A stretch of DNA of 64,000 nt. Source: Xenorhabdus bovienii SS-2004. Lineage in GTDB: Bacteria > Pseudomonadota > Gammaproteobacteria > Enterobacterales > Enterobacteriaceae. Below are positions 50,588 to 59,032 of the stretch, one piece after another (the stretch's first letter is position 1; the number at the start of each line of letters is the position of its first letter). The stretch spans positions 372,001 through 436,000 of the forward strand of contig NC_013892.1 in NCBI RefSeq assembly GCF_000027225.1, written 5' to 3'. The notes beneath the pieces were generated by a model. That model saw only the letters and a list, made by a program, of their open reading frames with translations. It was not told where the DNA came from and made no database searches. Both the position numbers and the translations under genes were made by a program.

Positions 50588-51808
50588 TTATTCTAATTCT
50601 TCACGAAGTGCGATGTTACCAATATTTTGTAATAAAGGAGCATTTTCACAAGCAATATAAAGGCATTGATTCTGATTCACACTGCTATGTTTATGTTCTA
50701 CCCAGGATGGGATATAAATGGCATCTCCTGCTGACCAAGCAACATCATTATTTCCTATTTTTGATACGCCATCCCCTTCAATGATATAGATGACAGTTTC
50801 ATAATTATGTCGGTGCAGATTCGTCGATTGTCCGGGTTCAAGATGACCTAATGTCATACTGATTGTTTTAGTGGGCAAATTGACGATATTGACTTTATGT
50901 TTTCTTTCTTCTGAAAATTTATTTTCACCATGACTATGACTGTTAATGACGTTTTTATGAATTAGTTTCTCAGGAATAGAAGGTGTTGATTTGTGGTTGA
51001 CACGCCAAAAATCAGAAGAATTAAAGGAAAGATCATTTTTTTGATTATTTAAGTCGGCCTTTTCTACATTGTTCTTACGAACAATTTCACTTTCCCAGAC
51101 ACTATCCAGCATTTTGACGCGTTTTCTTATCATTTCACTGCCAATATTGATGGCTTTGAGGCGTAATGATTCGTCCTGCCTAGTGAGTCTATCTATGATC
51201 TCAAACATTTTAATAGCATGATCTTCATCTTCTTCAATATGGAGTGTGAAGAATTCTGTTGCATCCTTATTGTAATTCAATGTCATTAAACGATTTAATA
51301 CGGGCTTATAAATTAAGGGAACGATAGCTTCTGCGCCAAGGCACATGGCTGACAGCCCCTCTAACGGATCATCTGAAAGACAGAAAGAAAACATAGCGTC
51401 AACCATAGCGGTTGTATTTTCAAAAGGTTTTTGACTATTGATATCAGCACCGACAGTCTTCAATGTTCTCTGAAAAAGCTCAGCATGAGTGATTTTGTTT
51501 TCATCCTCTAATCCCATTTCTTCCAGTAAATTGTGAAGAAGATCTTTTATATCTTCAAATACGTCTAATTTACTTATAAGCGCGATTAAATAACGTGTAA
51601 AATGACGAGAATAGTAGCAATGTTGAATTAGGAATGTTTTTAACATTTCTTCACTAGCTGTACTATCATTAAATGACTGGAGTACAGGGTGATCTGTCAG
51701 CTTTTTTAATTCTTTTTCATCAAGCCAGTCAGACCAGATATTATCTGTGTTTTCTGTAAAAATATTATACATACTTTCTTTAATATCTGTTTTTATGATT
51801 GAATTCAT
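50588..51808 (-). CDS. Heme-oxygenase-like diiron oxidase (HDO) fused to a cupin
   Basis: A 406-residue two-domain protein. Residues ~40-235 form a TenA/CADD-like helical domain with a complete HDO ligand set: E101-x6-H108, E160, and H190-x3-D194-x2-H197. Residues ~305-385 form a cupin with G-x5-H332-x-H334-x2-E337 and a second-motif H372, also able to bind a metal. Known HDOs do N-oxygenation, amination and C-C cleavage. As the first gene of the operon, 22 bases before the aryl-CoA ligase, it probably acts on anthranilate or a derivative. The fusion of HDO with cupin is unusual to me. Confidence 0.82.
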   Translation of the reverse strand: MNSIIKTDIKESMYNIFTENTDNIWSDWLDEKELKKLTDHPVLQSFNDSTASEEMLKTFLIQHCYYSRHFTRYLIALISKLDVFEDIKDLLHNLLEEMGLEDENKITHAELFQRTLKTVGADINSQKPFENTTAMVDAMFSFCLSDDPLEGLSAMCLGAEAIVPLIYKPVLNRLMTLNYNKDATEFFTLHIEEDEDHAIKMFEIIDRLTRQDESLRLKAINIGSEMIRKRVKMLDSVWESEIVRKNNVEKADLNNQKNDLSFNSSDFWRVNHKSTPSIPEKLIHKNVINSHSHGENKFSEERKHKVNIVNLPTKTISMTLGHLEPGQSTNLHRHNYETVIYIIEGDGVSKIGNNDVAWSAGDAIYIPSWVEHKHSSVNQNQCLYIACENAPLLQNIGNIALREELE

Positions 51809-52296
51809 TATTGACTCTCTGGTTTTTTAATTAAAAATTGCGATGAAATAAGAAATTTGGATTTATTTTCCAAGTTTTTATCATCGTTATTTTGGTTGTT
51901 AGTTAATTTATTTAATGTTAATTTTTATTTATAATTTCCTTCAGTATATATATTATTTACCTACCAATAGGCGACACTAGCTAAATGCTAGCTTTGATGC
52001 TTGCATATTAAGTGGAGGTGTCATTGCGAGCATTATATTGGTTAAAAAAATGTTAATATGTCACCTAAAAATGGTGACAAAAAATAAAATGATAAAAAAT
52101 GGTTTTATTATTTCATAAATTATGAATTTATTAAAATTAAGTGTTTATAAAACAATAAGTTAATGAAATATATTAAAATATGAAACTACTATTTTAAATA
52201 TTATTCGTAGACTGGATCTAAGGAAAGCTTTGTATCGTTGTCGGGTAAACACATTTGATCTTGATAAGAGTATCAAATGTGCAAATTGATGCTTTA
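51809..52296. other. Promoter region of the anthranilate cluster and rnz 3' region
   Basis: 488 AT-rich bases without a gene. The part next to 51809 must hold the promoter of the biosynthetic operon on the minus strand; a small dyad AGCTA/TAGCT at about 51977-51991 is a possible regulator site. A perfect 10-base dyad, CACATTTGAT/ATCAAATGTG, at 52250-52281 lies 16 bases beyond the rnz stop and could terminate rtcR-rnz transcription. Confidence 0.5.
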
Positions 52297-53211
52297 TTAA
52301 ACTATAAATATCGCAAAGTCTTCTGCCAAATCGGTATTGGGGAATATTTCCCGACATTCCGCTAATAATCGCGGGCAATCTTCTATACCATAACGTCCGC
52401 TGATATGTGTTGCGATAAAGTGTTTTGCTTTGGCATCGCGCGCCAGTGTCGCTGCTTGCTTTGTGGTGGAATGCCCATTGTTATTGGCCTTTTCGGCAAG
52501 TGCATCTTCCAGCGTAATTTCATGCACCATCACATCAACATTGGCCGCCAGCTTCAGTGCTTCGGGCGTTGGTGTCGTATCGCCGAAAATGGCCAGCGAC
52601 TTACCGGAAATCGGTGCACCCAGATAATCTTTGCCACACACCGTACGGCCATCTTCTAATGTCACTGTACCTCCTTGTTTTAAGGTCTGCATCCACGAGC
52701 CACGGGGAATATTATCCTGATTAAGTCTCTGGGTATTTAGACCCCCGGGTTTGTCATGTTCTTCAATGCGATAGCCATAGCATTCCACGCGATGGTTAAG
52801 GGCGTAAGCCGTGACTTTCAACTCGCCATCATCAAACAGCAGTCCGGATTGCACTTCGACAATATCCAGTGGATAAGTGAGGAAGGAGCCGCTCAACTGC
52901 AATGTGGTTTCTACAAACTGCCGTATTCCCTTTGGCCCGTATAGCGTCACGGGATCGGTGGAGCCGCCCATCGAACGGCTGCACAGTAACCCCGGTAGGC
53001 CAAAGATATGATCGCCATGTAGATGGGTGATAAAAATCTTCTCCAGTTTCGGGATCTTGATAGAGGAGTTGAGGATCTGGTGCTGTGTTCCCTCACCACA
53101 ATCAAACATCCACAGCGCATTGCGGATACCCCGTAAATCCAGAACCAGACTGGTGACATTGCGCTCTTTCGTAGGAACCCCCGCGCTGGTGCCTAAAAAT
53201 TTCAGTTCCAT
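52297..53211 (-). CDS. rnz: Ribonuclease Z / RNase BN
   Basis: A 304-residue short-form tRNase Z of the beta-lactamase fold. The zinc motif [15 protein letters not shown] is at about 60-74, with further His residues in [17 protein letters not shown] and ATHISGRYG. It cleaves tRNA 3' ends and has exonuclease activity in E. coli. The ATG at 53211 lies only 12 bases after the stop of rtcR, so the two are likely co-transcribed. This couples a tRNA 3' processing nuclease to the RNA-repair regulator. Confidence 0.95.
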   Translation of the reverse strand: MELKFLGTSAGVPTKERNVTSLVLDLRGIRNALWMFDCGEGTQHQILNSSIKIPKLEKIFITHLHGDHIFGLPGLLCSRSMGGSTDPVTLYGPKGIRQFVETTLQLSGSFLTYPLDIVEVQSGLLFDDGELKVTAYALNHRVECYGYRIEEHDKPGGLNTQRLNQDNIPRGSWMQTLKQGGTVTLEDGRTVCGKDYLGAPISGKSLAIFGDTTPTPEALKLAANVDVMVHEITLEDALAEKANNNGHSTTKQAATLARDAKAKHFIATHISGRYGIEDCPRLLAECREIFPNTDLAEDFAIFIV

Positions 53212-53223
53212 TTTATTTATCTC

Positions 53224-54801
53224 CTAATCATTTTGAATGCTATCCCAGCCCAGACCGAATCGGGCAAGGTACTTGCGTAACCTATCGGCATCATTGGGCT
53301 GCTTCTTTTGTTGGCGGGAAACGGCGAACAGCTTGCGGCCCGCTTCGGATAAACTGGCAGACTCACGGCAGATTTTAATGACCGTTTCCAACTGTTGGCG
53401 GTCAAACAGATCAACTTCCGGCAAATGATTCGGCAGCAGGGAAGAAAGCCCATTATCCTGCCAATTCTGTTTGAGCCGCGTAATTTCCTCTTCAACCAAA
53501 TGCTGATTGATGCGTCCGTTTTCGGCGAATGTTGCCATACGTGTGACGGATGCGCCTAACTCACGGAAGTTGCCCCGCCATTGCGCCTGTTCTGAACAGG
53601 CAAAATGCAGGTAAATCAGTCGCGCTTCCTTATCGAAGCGAACCTGTGTCTGCTGCATCTGTGCATATCGGGCAAGTTCATACTCAATGTTCGGCTCAAT
53701 ATCTTCACGACGCTGCGCCAGACCGGGGAGTTGGTAAGTCCACATATTGATACGGGCGTACAGATCTTCACGGAATTTCCCTTGTACCACCCAAGTGTGC
53801 AGATCGCGGTGAGTACCGGCAATTAACTGAAAATTACTGTGAACTTCTTTATCAGAACCATAAGGCAGGAAGCTTTTCTCTTCAATAGCCTTTAGCAGCA
53901 TAGCCTGCTCATCCAACCCCAGTTCTGCCACTTCGTCAAGAAACAAAATGCCGCCATCGGCTTCACGCAGTAGCCCTGTACGCGGCTGAATGGCACCCGT
54001 AAACGCTCCTTTAACATGACCAAATAGTGTGGACATTGCATTATCACCGCGCAGGGTCGCGCAGTTTACTTCCACAAAACGGCCTTGAATCAAATGGCGG
54101 GATTGCCGCAACTGATAGATCCGGCGAGCCAGAAAAGACTTACCTGCACCTGTTGGCCCCGTCAGCAAAATTGGGGCGGAAGAACGCAAGGCGACACGTT
54201 CAACTTGGTCGATCAAGCGGTTAAAATTAGCATTGCGCGTGGCGATACCCGATTTCAGAAATGCGACCTGTTCCTGCTGTTCATGCAAAAAACGGCTGGT
54301 CAGGGTGGTATAGCGGCTGAGATTCAAATCGATAATGGTGTAGTTGCCTTCAGGATGGCTCTCACGATCGCCATTTCTAGGGGAAGTCTGGAGCAACTGG
54401 GCGGGCAGGTAACGGGCTTCGGTCAGCAAAAACCAGCAAATTTGGGCGACGTGTGTGCCTGTTGTGATATGTACCAGATATTCTTCATTTTCAGTATCAA
54501 AAGGATAACGCACGGCAAAATCAAGCTGAGCGGTATAGACTTCTTCAAAATCCCACGCGTCTTCAATTTTGAGCTCTTGCAAAACCACTTTCGTTTTTGG
54601 CGAAGTCTCTGCGATATCCTCCTTCACTCTTTGTGCTAAACCATAATCATTGGTTTGGTAGAGTAGTTCCAGCCTGTCAATCGGCAACTCCGCTTGCTGG
54701 CACATACCAATCGTAGGGCGCCATTTTGTCCAGCGATTGGCCTTTTTGCCCCGTCTATCCAACTTCGTACCCAAAATCCCAATGACAACTCTGCGTTTCA
54801 T
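53224..54801 (-). CDS. rtcR: RtcR, sigma-54-dependent activator of RNA repair
   Basis: A 525-residue bacterial enhancer-binding protein. The N-terminal CARF-like domain (about 1-180; HITTGTHVAQICWFLLTEARYLPA) senses RNA-derived ligands. The AAA+ domain has the Walker A LTGPTGAGKSFLARR, the sigma-54-contacting GAFTGA loop and Walker B LFLDEV. A Fis-type DNA-binding region closes the protein (LRKYLARFGLGWD). The start at 54801 (MKRRVVIGILGTKLD) follows GGGGAG; the longer frame is hydrophobic and not conserved. It is divergent from the rtcB operon it should control. Confidence 0.95.
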   Translation of the reverse strand: MKRRVVIGILGTKLDRRGKKANRWTKWRPTIGMCQQAELPIDRLELLYQTNDYGLAQRVKEDIAETSPKTKVVLQELKIEDAWDFEEVYTAQLDFAVRYPFDTENEEYLVHITTGTHVAQICWFLLTEARYLPAQLLQTSPRNGDRESHPEGNYTIIDLNLSRYTTLTSRFLHEQQEQVAFLKSGIATRNANFNRLIDQVERVALRSSAPILLTGPTGAGKSFLARRIYQLRQSRHLIQGRFVEVNCATLRGDNAMSTLFGHVKGAFTGAIQPRTGLLREADGGILFLDEVAELGLDEQAMLLKAIEEKSFLPYGSDKEVHSNFQLIAGTHRDLHTWVVQGKFREDLYARINMWTYQLPGLAQRREDIEPNIEYELARYAQMQQTQVRFDKEARLIYLHFACSEQAQWRGNFRELGASVTRMATFAENGRINQHLVEEEITRLKQNWQDNGLSSLLPNHLPEVDLFDRQQLETVIKICRESASLSEAGRKLFAVSRQQKKQPNDADRLRKYLARFGLGWDSIQND

Positions 54802-54950
54802 GCTCTCCCCTGTGATGCAATTATCTAATTTTATAAACAACGATATGAAAAGATAAAAAAAATCGACTGTAAAAACAATCACTAAAACAGATTCAAATAA
54901 AAATAATTAATTTTCAAATAGATATAAATATTTCTGTTTTTTTTCAAAGT

Positions 54951-54966
54951 TGGCATGCAATTGGCA
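54951..54966 (+). promoter_or_regulatory. Sigma-54 promoter of the RNA-repair operon
   Basis: TGGCATGCAATTGGCA contains the invariant GG-N10-GC of -24/-12 promoters (TGGCA at -24, TGGCA at -12). It faces the slipin-rtcB genes and sits in the intergenic region shared with rtcR, as expected for an RtcR target. Confidence 0.85.
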
Positions 54967-54974
54967 ATAACTCG

Positions 54975-55130
54975 TATGTCCGCACACTGAAATAGCATGG
55001 GGTTAAACCCAGCCGGTACATGGGTGATGGCATGAGGTCATTGCGCCACATGTATTCCGTCAGTAGAAAGACATTTCGTGAACAACATAGGGTTACGTTG
55101 GGTTCGAGTCCCAGGTTCACTCCATATAAG
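54975..55130 (+). ncRNA. Candidate YrlA-like (Y RNA/tRNA-like) structured RNA
   Basis: Directly downstream of the sigma-54 promoter there is no long frame, but there are strong stems. A TACATG/CATGTA stem encloses a GGTGATG...CATTGCGCC arm (about 55016-55060). A 3' domain (about 55079-55122) folds like the top of a tRNA: GTGAAC pairs with GTTCAC, and inside it TGGG-TTCGAGT-CCCA is a perfect T-arm with a GTTCGAGTCCC-type loop. Salmonella rtc operons encode Y RNAs (YrlA) with a tRNA-like module at the same place. Identity is inferred from this shape and place. Confidence 0.55.
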
Positions 55131-55184
55131 GGATATGGTCTTTTACTTTCCCGGTAAAACACAAAATAAAACGTAGAAGTAAAA

Positions 55185-55322
55185 CCCTGTGGCTGCCCGT
55201 CGAGAGCCACCATTCTGAAGACCCGGCTGATGTCGCTGAGCCAAGGGCAGGATACTGAGCTACCGCTGTTTGAGTACCGATGTGTTCCCCCCTTGGTTTC
55301 GCCCTGATGTTCGGTTTTCCGA
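55185..55322 (+). ncRNA. Second structured leader segment before the slipin gene
   Basis: Further stems are visible: GTGGCT/AGCCAC, and a long-range CCAAGGG/CCCCTTGG pairing that encloses sequence with small internal stems. Salmonella has a second RNA, YrlB, at this location, so a second ncRNA is possible. A structured 5' UTR of the slipin mRNA is the alternative. Confidence 0.35.
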
Positions 55323-55352
55323 GTGAAGGGAATATAAAAAAGGAAAATAACA

Positions 55353-56927
55353 ATGATGAAAAAAATCAAATTATTGCAGGGACAAATTGGCTTACTGGCA
55401 AAAGAGGGTGAATACCAACAGATTTTAACGGCGGGTAAATATCGTTTCATCGATTGGTTTAACAAGCTGAGACTGACGGTATTTGAACTTAATAGCAACG
55501 AAATTGAAGCAAAACTGGCAGAACACTTGCGCCAGTACCATACGGATTGGGTTGCTCAGCATTGTGATGATATTCAGCTTACTGAAGATGAGATCGGGCT
55601 GCTGTATGAACATGATTTACTGACCGAAATCCTGCCACCAGCGACGCGTCGTTTATATTGGAAAAACGGTGATCAGCGCCGGATTGAAGTATGCCCAACC
55701 ACGGAACAAGAGGTTTCCTCACAGTTGGTTTCTCTATTACAGCCTTCAAAGATACGTAAACGCAATGTGAAGGGATTGGAAAGTGTGCTGATTACTCAAA
55801 TTCCGGCATGGCATATCGGAGTTTTGAAAAGCGATGGCATCGTGCAGCAGTTGTTGCAGCCAGGCCTAAAAGGTTATTGGCGCTTTGGTCACGATATTTC
55901 TGTAGAGCTTGTCGATACTCGTTCATGGCCACAAGTTGAAGAAAGTTTGGCGGAGTATTTTCGCCATCAGCATATTGATTGGGTAGAACAGTATTGTGAT
56001 GAAATCCAGATTGCTGATGATGAGATGGGGCTGCTGTATGAACACGACGTATTGGTGGAAATTCTATCCCCCGCGACCCGCTACTTATATTGGAAGAACG
56101 GTAATCCACGTTGCGTTGAGGTACTTAAGGCCTCGGAACTGGAGGTTTCCTCCGAGCTAGCTTCTGTGCTGGTGTCTTCTATGGTGCGTAAACATAGCGT
56201 GAAAGGCATAGATAGCGTATTGATTGCTCAAGTTCCAGCGTGGCATGTCGGCATTTTGAAAGTTGATGGCGTGGCGCAGAAGTTATTGCAGCCCGGCCAG
56301 GCGGGTTATTGGCAAGTTGGTCATGATGTGACGGTTGAAATTGTCGATACCCGATTACAGGCATTGGAGGTGGGTGGGCAGGAAATTTTGACCCGGGACA
56401 AAGTGAACTTGCGCATTAATTTATCTGCTAACTGGCGTTATCACGACGTGCTGATGGCTTACGAGCAATTGAGCGAGCCAGTGGCATATCTGTACCGCGA
56501 ACTGCAATTTGCTTTGCGTGAAATGGTGGGAACCCGTTCATTGGATGAATTGCTGGAAGATAAACAGGCGATTGATGAACTGATAAATGAAAAAGTCCAG
56601 CGGATAACAGCGGGTTTTGGTTTAGAAGTGGTCTCTCTCGGTGTAAAAGACATTATTTTACCCGGCGAGATGAAGACTATTCTGTCGCGGGTAGTAGAAG
56701 CAGAGAAAGCAGCACAGGCCAATGTGATCCGCCGTCGTGAAGAAACTGCGGCGACCCGTTCACTGTTGAATACCGCGAAAGTGATGGAAAACAACCCGAT
56801 TGCTCTGCGTTTGAAAGAGCTGGAAACACTGGAAAGCATCGCTGAACGAATCAATCAAATTTCGGTATATGGCGGTTTAGATCAAGTTCTGAATGGACTG
56901 GTACAAATTAAAGGAGAACAAAAATGA
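55353..56927 (+). CDS. Slipin/SPFH (Band-7) protein with duplicated N-terminal module
   Basis: A 524-residue slipin-family protein encoded with RtcB. The C-terminal ~200 residues form the SPFH domain (QALEVGGQEILTRDKVNLRI) and the conserved VKDIILPGEMKTILSRVVEAE and QANVIRRREETAATRS blocks. Relatives I recall from rtc operons are about 380 residues. The extra ~144 residues come from a tandem repeat: residues ~55-190 and ~199-334 align throughout (both contain GLLYEHD and LSPATRYLYWKNG or PPATRRLYWKNG). It probably scaffolds at the membrane. The stop overlaps the rtcB start. Confidence 0.87.
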   Translation: MMKKIKLLQGQIGLLAKEGEYQQILTAGKYRFIDWFNKLRLTVFELNSNEIEAKLAEHLRQYHTDWVAQHCDDIQLTEDEIGLLYEHDLLTEILPPATRRLYWKNGDQRRIEVCPTTEQEVSSQLVSLLQPSKIRKRNVKGLESVLITQIPAWHIGVLKSDGIVQQLLQPGLKGYWRFGHDISVELVDTRSWPQVEESLAEYFRHQHIDWVEQYCDEIQIADDEMGLLYEHDVLVEILSPATRYLYWKNGNPRCVEVLKASELEVSSELASVLVSSMVRKHSVKGIDSVLIAQVPAWHVGILKVDGVAQKLLQPGQAGYWQVGHDVTVEIVDTRLQALEVGGQEILTRDKVNLRINLSANWRYHDVLMAYEQLSEPVAYLYRELQFALREMVGTRSLDELLEDKQAIDELINEKVQRITAGFGLEVVSLGVKDIILPGEMKTILSRVVEAEKAAQANVIRRREETAATRSLLNTAKVMENNPIALRLKELETLESIAERINQISVYGGLDQVLNGLVQIKGEQK

Positions 56928-58165
56928 CAACGATTGAAATGAAAACCAACGCTTACAATTTATTGACGCAAGAAAATGGTGCTCAAATAAAAATGTGGAC
57001 TAACGGAGTCCCTGTTGATCCGAAAGCCATTACCCAATTACAGAACACGGCCAAGATGCCTTTTGTATTCAAACATCTGGCGGTAATGCCGGATGTTCAT
57101 GTCGGTAAAGGATCGACCATTGGTAGCGTGATCCCAACACGTGGAGCCATCATACCCGCAGCGGTTGGTGTGGATATCGGTTGTGGAATGATTGCAGTGC
57201 GTACTTCCCTGGTGGCATCAGATTTGCCGGATAGTTTGCTGAATATCCGCCATGCCATCGAAGCGGCTGTACCACATGGACGTACTGTGAATCGTGGTGG
57301 TCGTGATAAGGGTTCTTGGCATCGCGCGCCGGAACTTGTGGATCAGCATTGGGCGACGTTGGCGGATGGTTTCAAATGTATTACCGATAAATACCCAAAA
57401 TTACTGAACACCAATAACCATCAGCATTTGGGAACACTGGGAACCGGTAACCATTTCATCGAATTGTGCCTTGATGAAGCAGATCGTGTCTGGGTGATGC
57501 TGCATAGCGGTTCCCGTGGGGTGGGTAACGCCATCGGTAACTTGTTTATCTCATTGGCGCAGAAAGATATGCAGCAGCATATTGCGAACCTGCCAGACCG
57601 TGATTTGGCTTATTTCGAAGAAGGTAGTCGTTATTTTGATGATTACATGGAAGCGGTTGGTTGGGCACAGGATTACGCTCGCCAGAACAGGGAAGTGATG
57701 ATGCACCACGTGCTTGAAGCTTTGTCACGCGAGATCCCAAAACCGTTTACGACACAGGAGGAAGCCGTGAACTGCCATCATAACTACGTTCAGCGTGAAC
57801 AGCATTACGGTGAGGAGGTTTTGGTAACACGTAAAGGTGCGGTATCTGCCCGTAAAGGCCAGATGGGGATCATTCCGGGTTCAATGGGCGCGAAAAGCTA
57901 TATCGTCCGTGGCCTTGGAAACGAAGAAAGTTTCTGTTCATGCAGCCACGGAGCGGGGCGTGTAATGAGCCGTACTGAGGCGAAAAAACGTTTCACCGTA
58001 AGCGATCAAAAGCGCGCAACTGCGCATGTAGAATGCCGTAAAGACAGCGATGTGATTGATGAGATCCCAATGGCGTACAAAGATATTGATGCTGTGATGG
58101 AAGCTCAGTCATCGCTGGTGGAAATTGTGCATACCCTGCGTCAGGTAGTTTGCGTAAAAGGATAA
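56924..58165 (+). CDS. rtcB: RNA-splicing ligase RtcB
   Basis: RtcB joins RNA 3'-phosphate or 2',3'-cyclic-phosphate ends to 5'-OH ends using GTP and Mn. The 413-residue protein has the metal motifs GVDIGCGM, NHQHLGTLGTGNHFIEL and MLHSGSRGVG, and the guanylylated His in CSCSHGAGR. The ATG overlaps the slipin stop (ATGA), so translation is coupled. In E. coli rtcB pairs with the cyclase rtcA; here no rtcA follows, replaced by a nucleotidyltransferase and KptA. Confidence 0.96.
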   Translation: MTTIEMKTNAYNLLTQENGAQIKMWTNGVPVDPKAITQLQNTAKMPFVFKHLAVMPDVHVGKGSTIGSVIPTRGAIIPAAVGVDIGCGMIAVRTSLVASDLPDSLLNIRHAIEAAVPHGRTVNRGGRDKGSWHRAPELVDQHWATLADGFKCITDKYPKLLNTNNHQHLGTLGTGNHFIELCLDEADRVWVMLHSGSRGVGNAIGNLFISLAQKDMQQHIANLPDRDLAYFEEGSRYFDDYMEAVGWAQDYARQNREVMMHHVLEALSREIPKPFTTQEEAVNCHHNYVQREQHYGEEVLVTRKGAVSARKGQMGIIPGSMGAKSYIVRGLGNEESFCSCSHGAGRVMSRTEAKKRFTVSDQKRATAHVECRKDSDVIDEIPMAYKDIDAVMEAQSSLVEIVHTLRQVVCVKG

Positions 58166-58182
58166 AAATAGTCATAGGAAAA

Positions 58183-58989
58183 ATGGAAGTAATGGAAAAG
58201 AAAACAACAGCAGTTAGCTCTGTCATGCGTACCCGTATCAAACAGGAATTGGCTGGCATAGAGAAAAGGTATGGCGTGCAGATACTGTACGCCTGTGAAT
58301 CCGGCAGTCGTGGGTGGGGCTTTGCCTCACCCGACAGTGATTACGATGTGCGGTTTATTTATGTCCATCCCGTGGATTGGTATCTCATTGTAGAAGCAGG
58401 GCGGGATGTGATCGAACTGCCGATCAGCGATGAGCTGGATATCTGCGGGTGGGAACTGCGTAAGACACTAAAGTTACTGAAACAGGCGAATCCAACTTTA
58501 ATGGAATGGTTAGATTCGCCAATTATTTATCAGGCAGATCCGGCCGCTACCAATGGATTAAAAACGATGGTGCCGCATTTCTTTTCGGGTATCAAAGCGC
58601 GCTACCACTATCTTTCGATGGCAAAGAAAAACTTTCGAGGTTATCTGCAAGGTGAAGAAGTTCGGCTAAAAAAATACTTTTACGTATTGCGCCCATTACT
58701 TGCTGTTCGCTGGATTGAGATGGGGAAGGGCGTACCGCCGATTGATTTTGAAACGCTGGTGGCAGGTACAGTCGATGATCCTCAATTGAAAGCGGAAATT
58801 AGTGATCTATTGCGGAGTAAAAGATTAGCGAATGAGTCAGAATATGGCCTGCGTAAGCTGAGGGTTCACGCCTTTATTGAATCAGAACTTGATGAAACAT
58901 TGTCTCGTTGCGAACTCAAGGATAAGCGTGAACGCAGCTATGCACTACTGGATGATTATTTAAGGCGTTGGGTGATGAAGCGAGTATAA
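58183..58989 (+). CDS. Predicted nucleotidyltransferase (YcgL-type, MNT fold) of the RNA-repair operon
   Basis: A 269-residue protein with the DNA polymerase beta-type signature GSRGWGFASPDSDYDVRFIY (G-S...D-x-D) at about residues 42-61. The C-terminal half is helical with basic patches. It may add nucleotides to RNA ends or modify a protein or tRNA; none of this is shown. The start is uncertain: the frame runs back into rtcB (58150), but the ATG at 58183, after TAGGAAAA, is the first good one; 58192 is possible. Confidence 0.83.
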   Translation: MEVMEKKTTAVSSVMRTRIKQELAGIEKRYGVQILYACESGSRGWGFASPDSDYDVRFIYVHPVDWYLIVEAGRDVIELPISDELDICGWELRKTLKLLKQANPTLMEWLDSPIIYQADPAATNGLKTMVPHFFSGIKARYHYLSMAKKNFRGYLQGEEVRLKKYFYVLRPLLAVRWIEMGKGVPPIDFETLVAGTVDDPQLKAEISDLLRSKRLANESEYGLRKLRVHAFIESELDETLSRCELKDKRERSYALLDDYLRRWVMKRV

Positions 58990-59032
58990 AGAGACACCTT
59001 CAAACAAGAGAATTCATATTAATAGGTAAAAA

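Noticed and set aside
54944..55498. 184-codon minus-strand ORF and a shorter overlapping one in the rtcR-slipin gap
   Set aside because: They overlap the sigma-54 promoter, the structured RNA and the slipin start, show no recognisable protein features and have no ribosome binding site.
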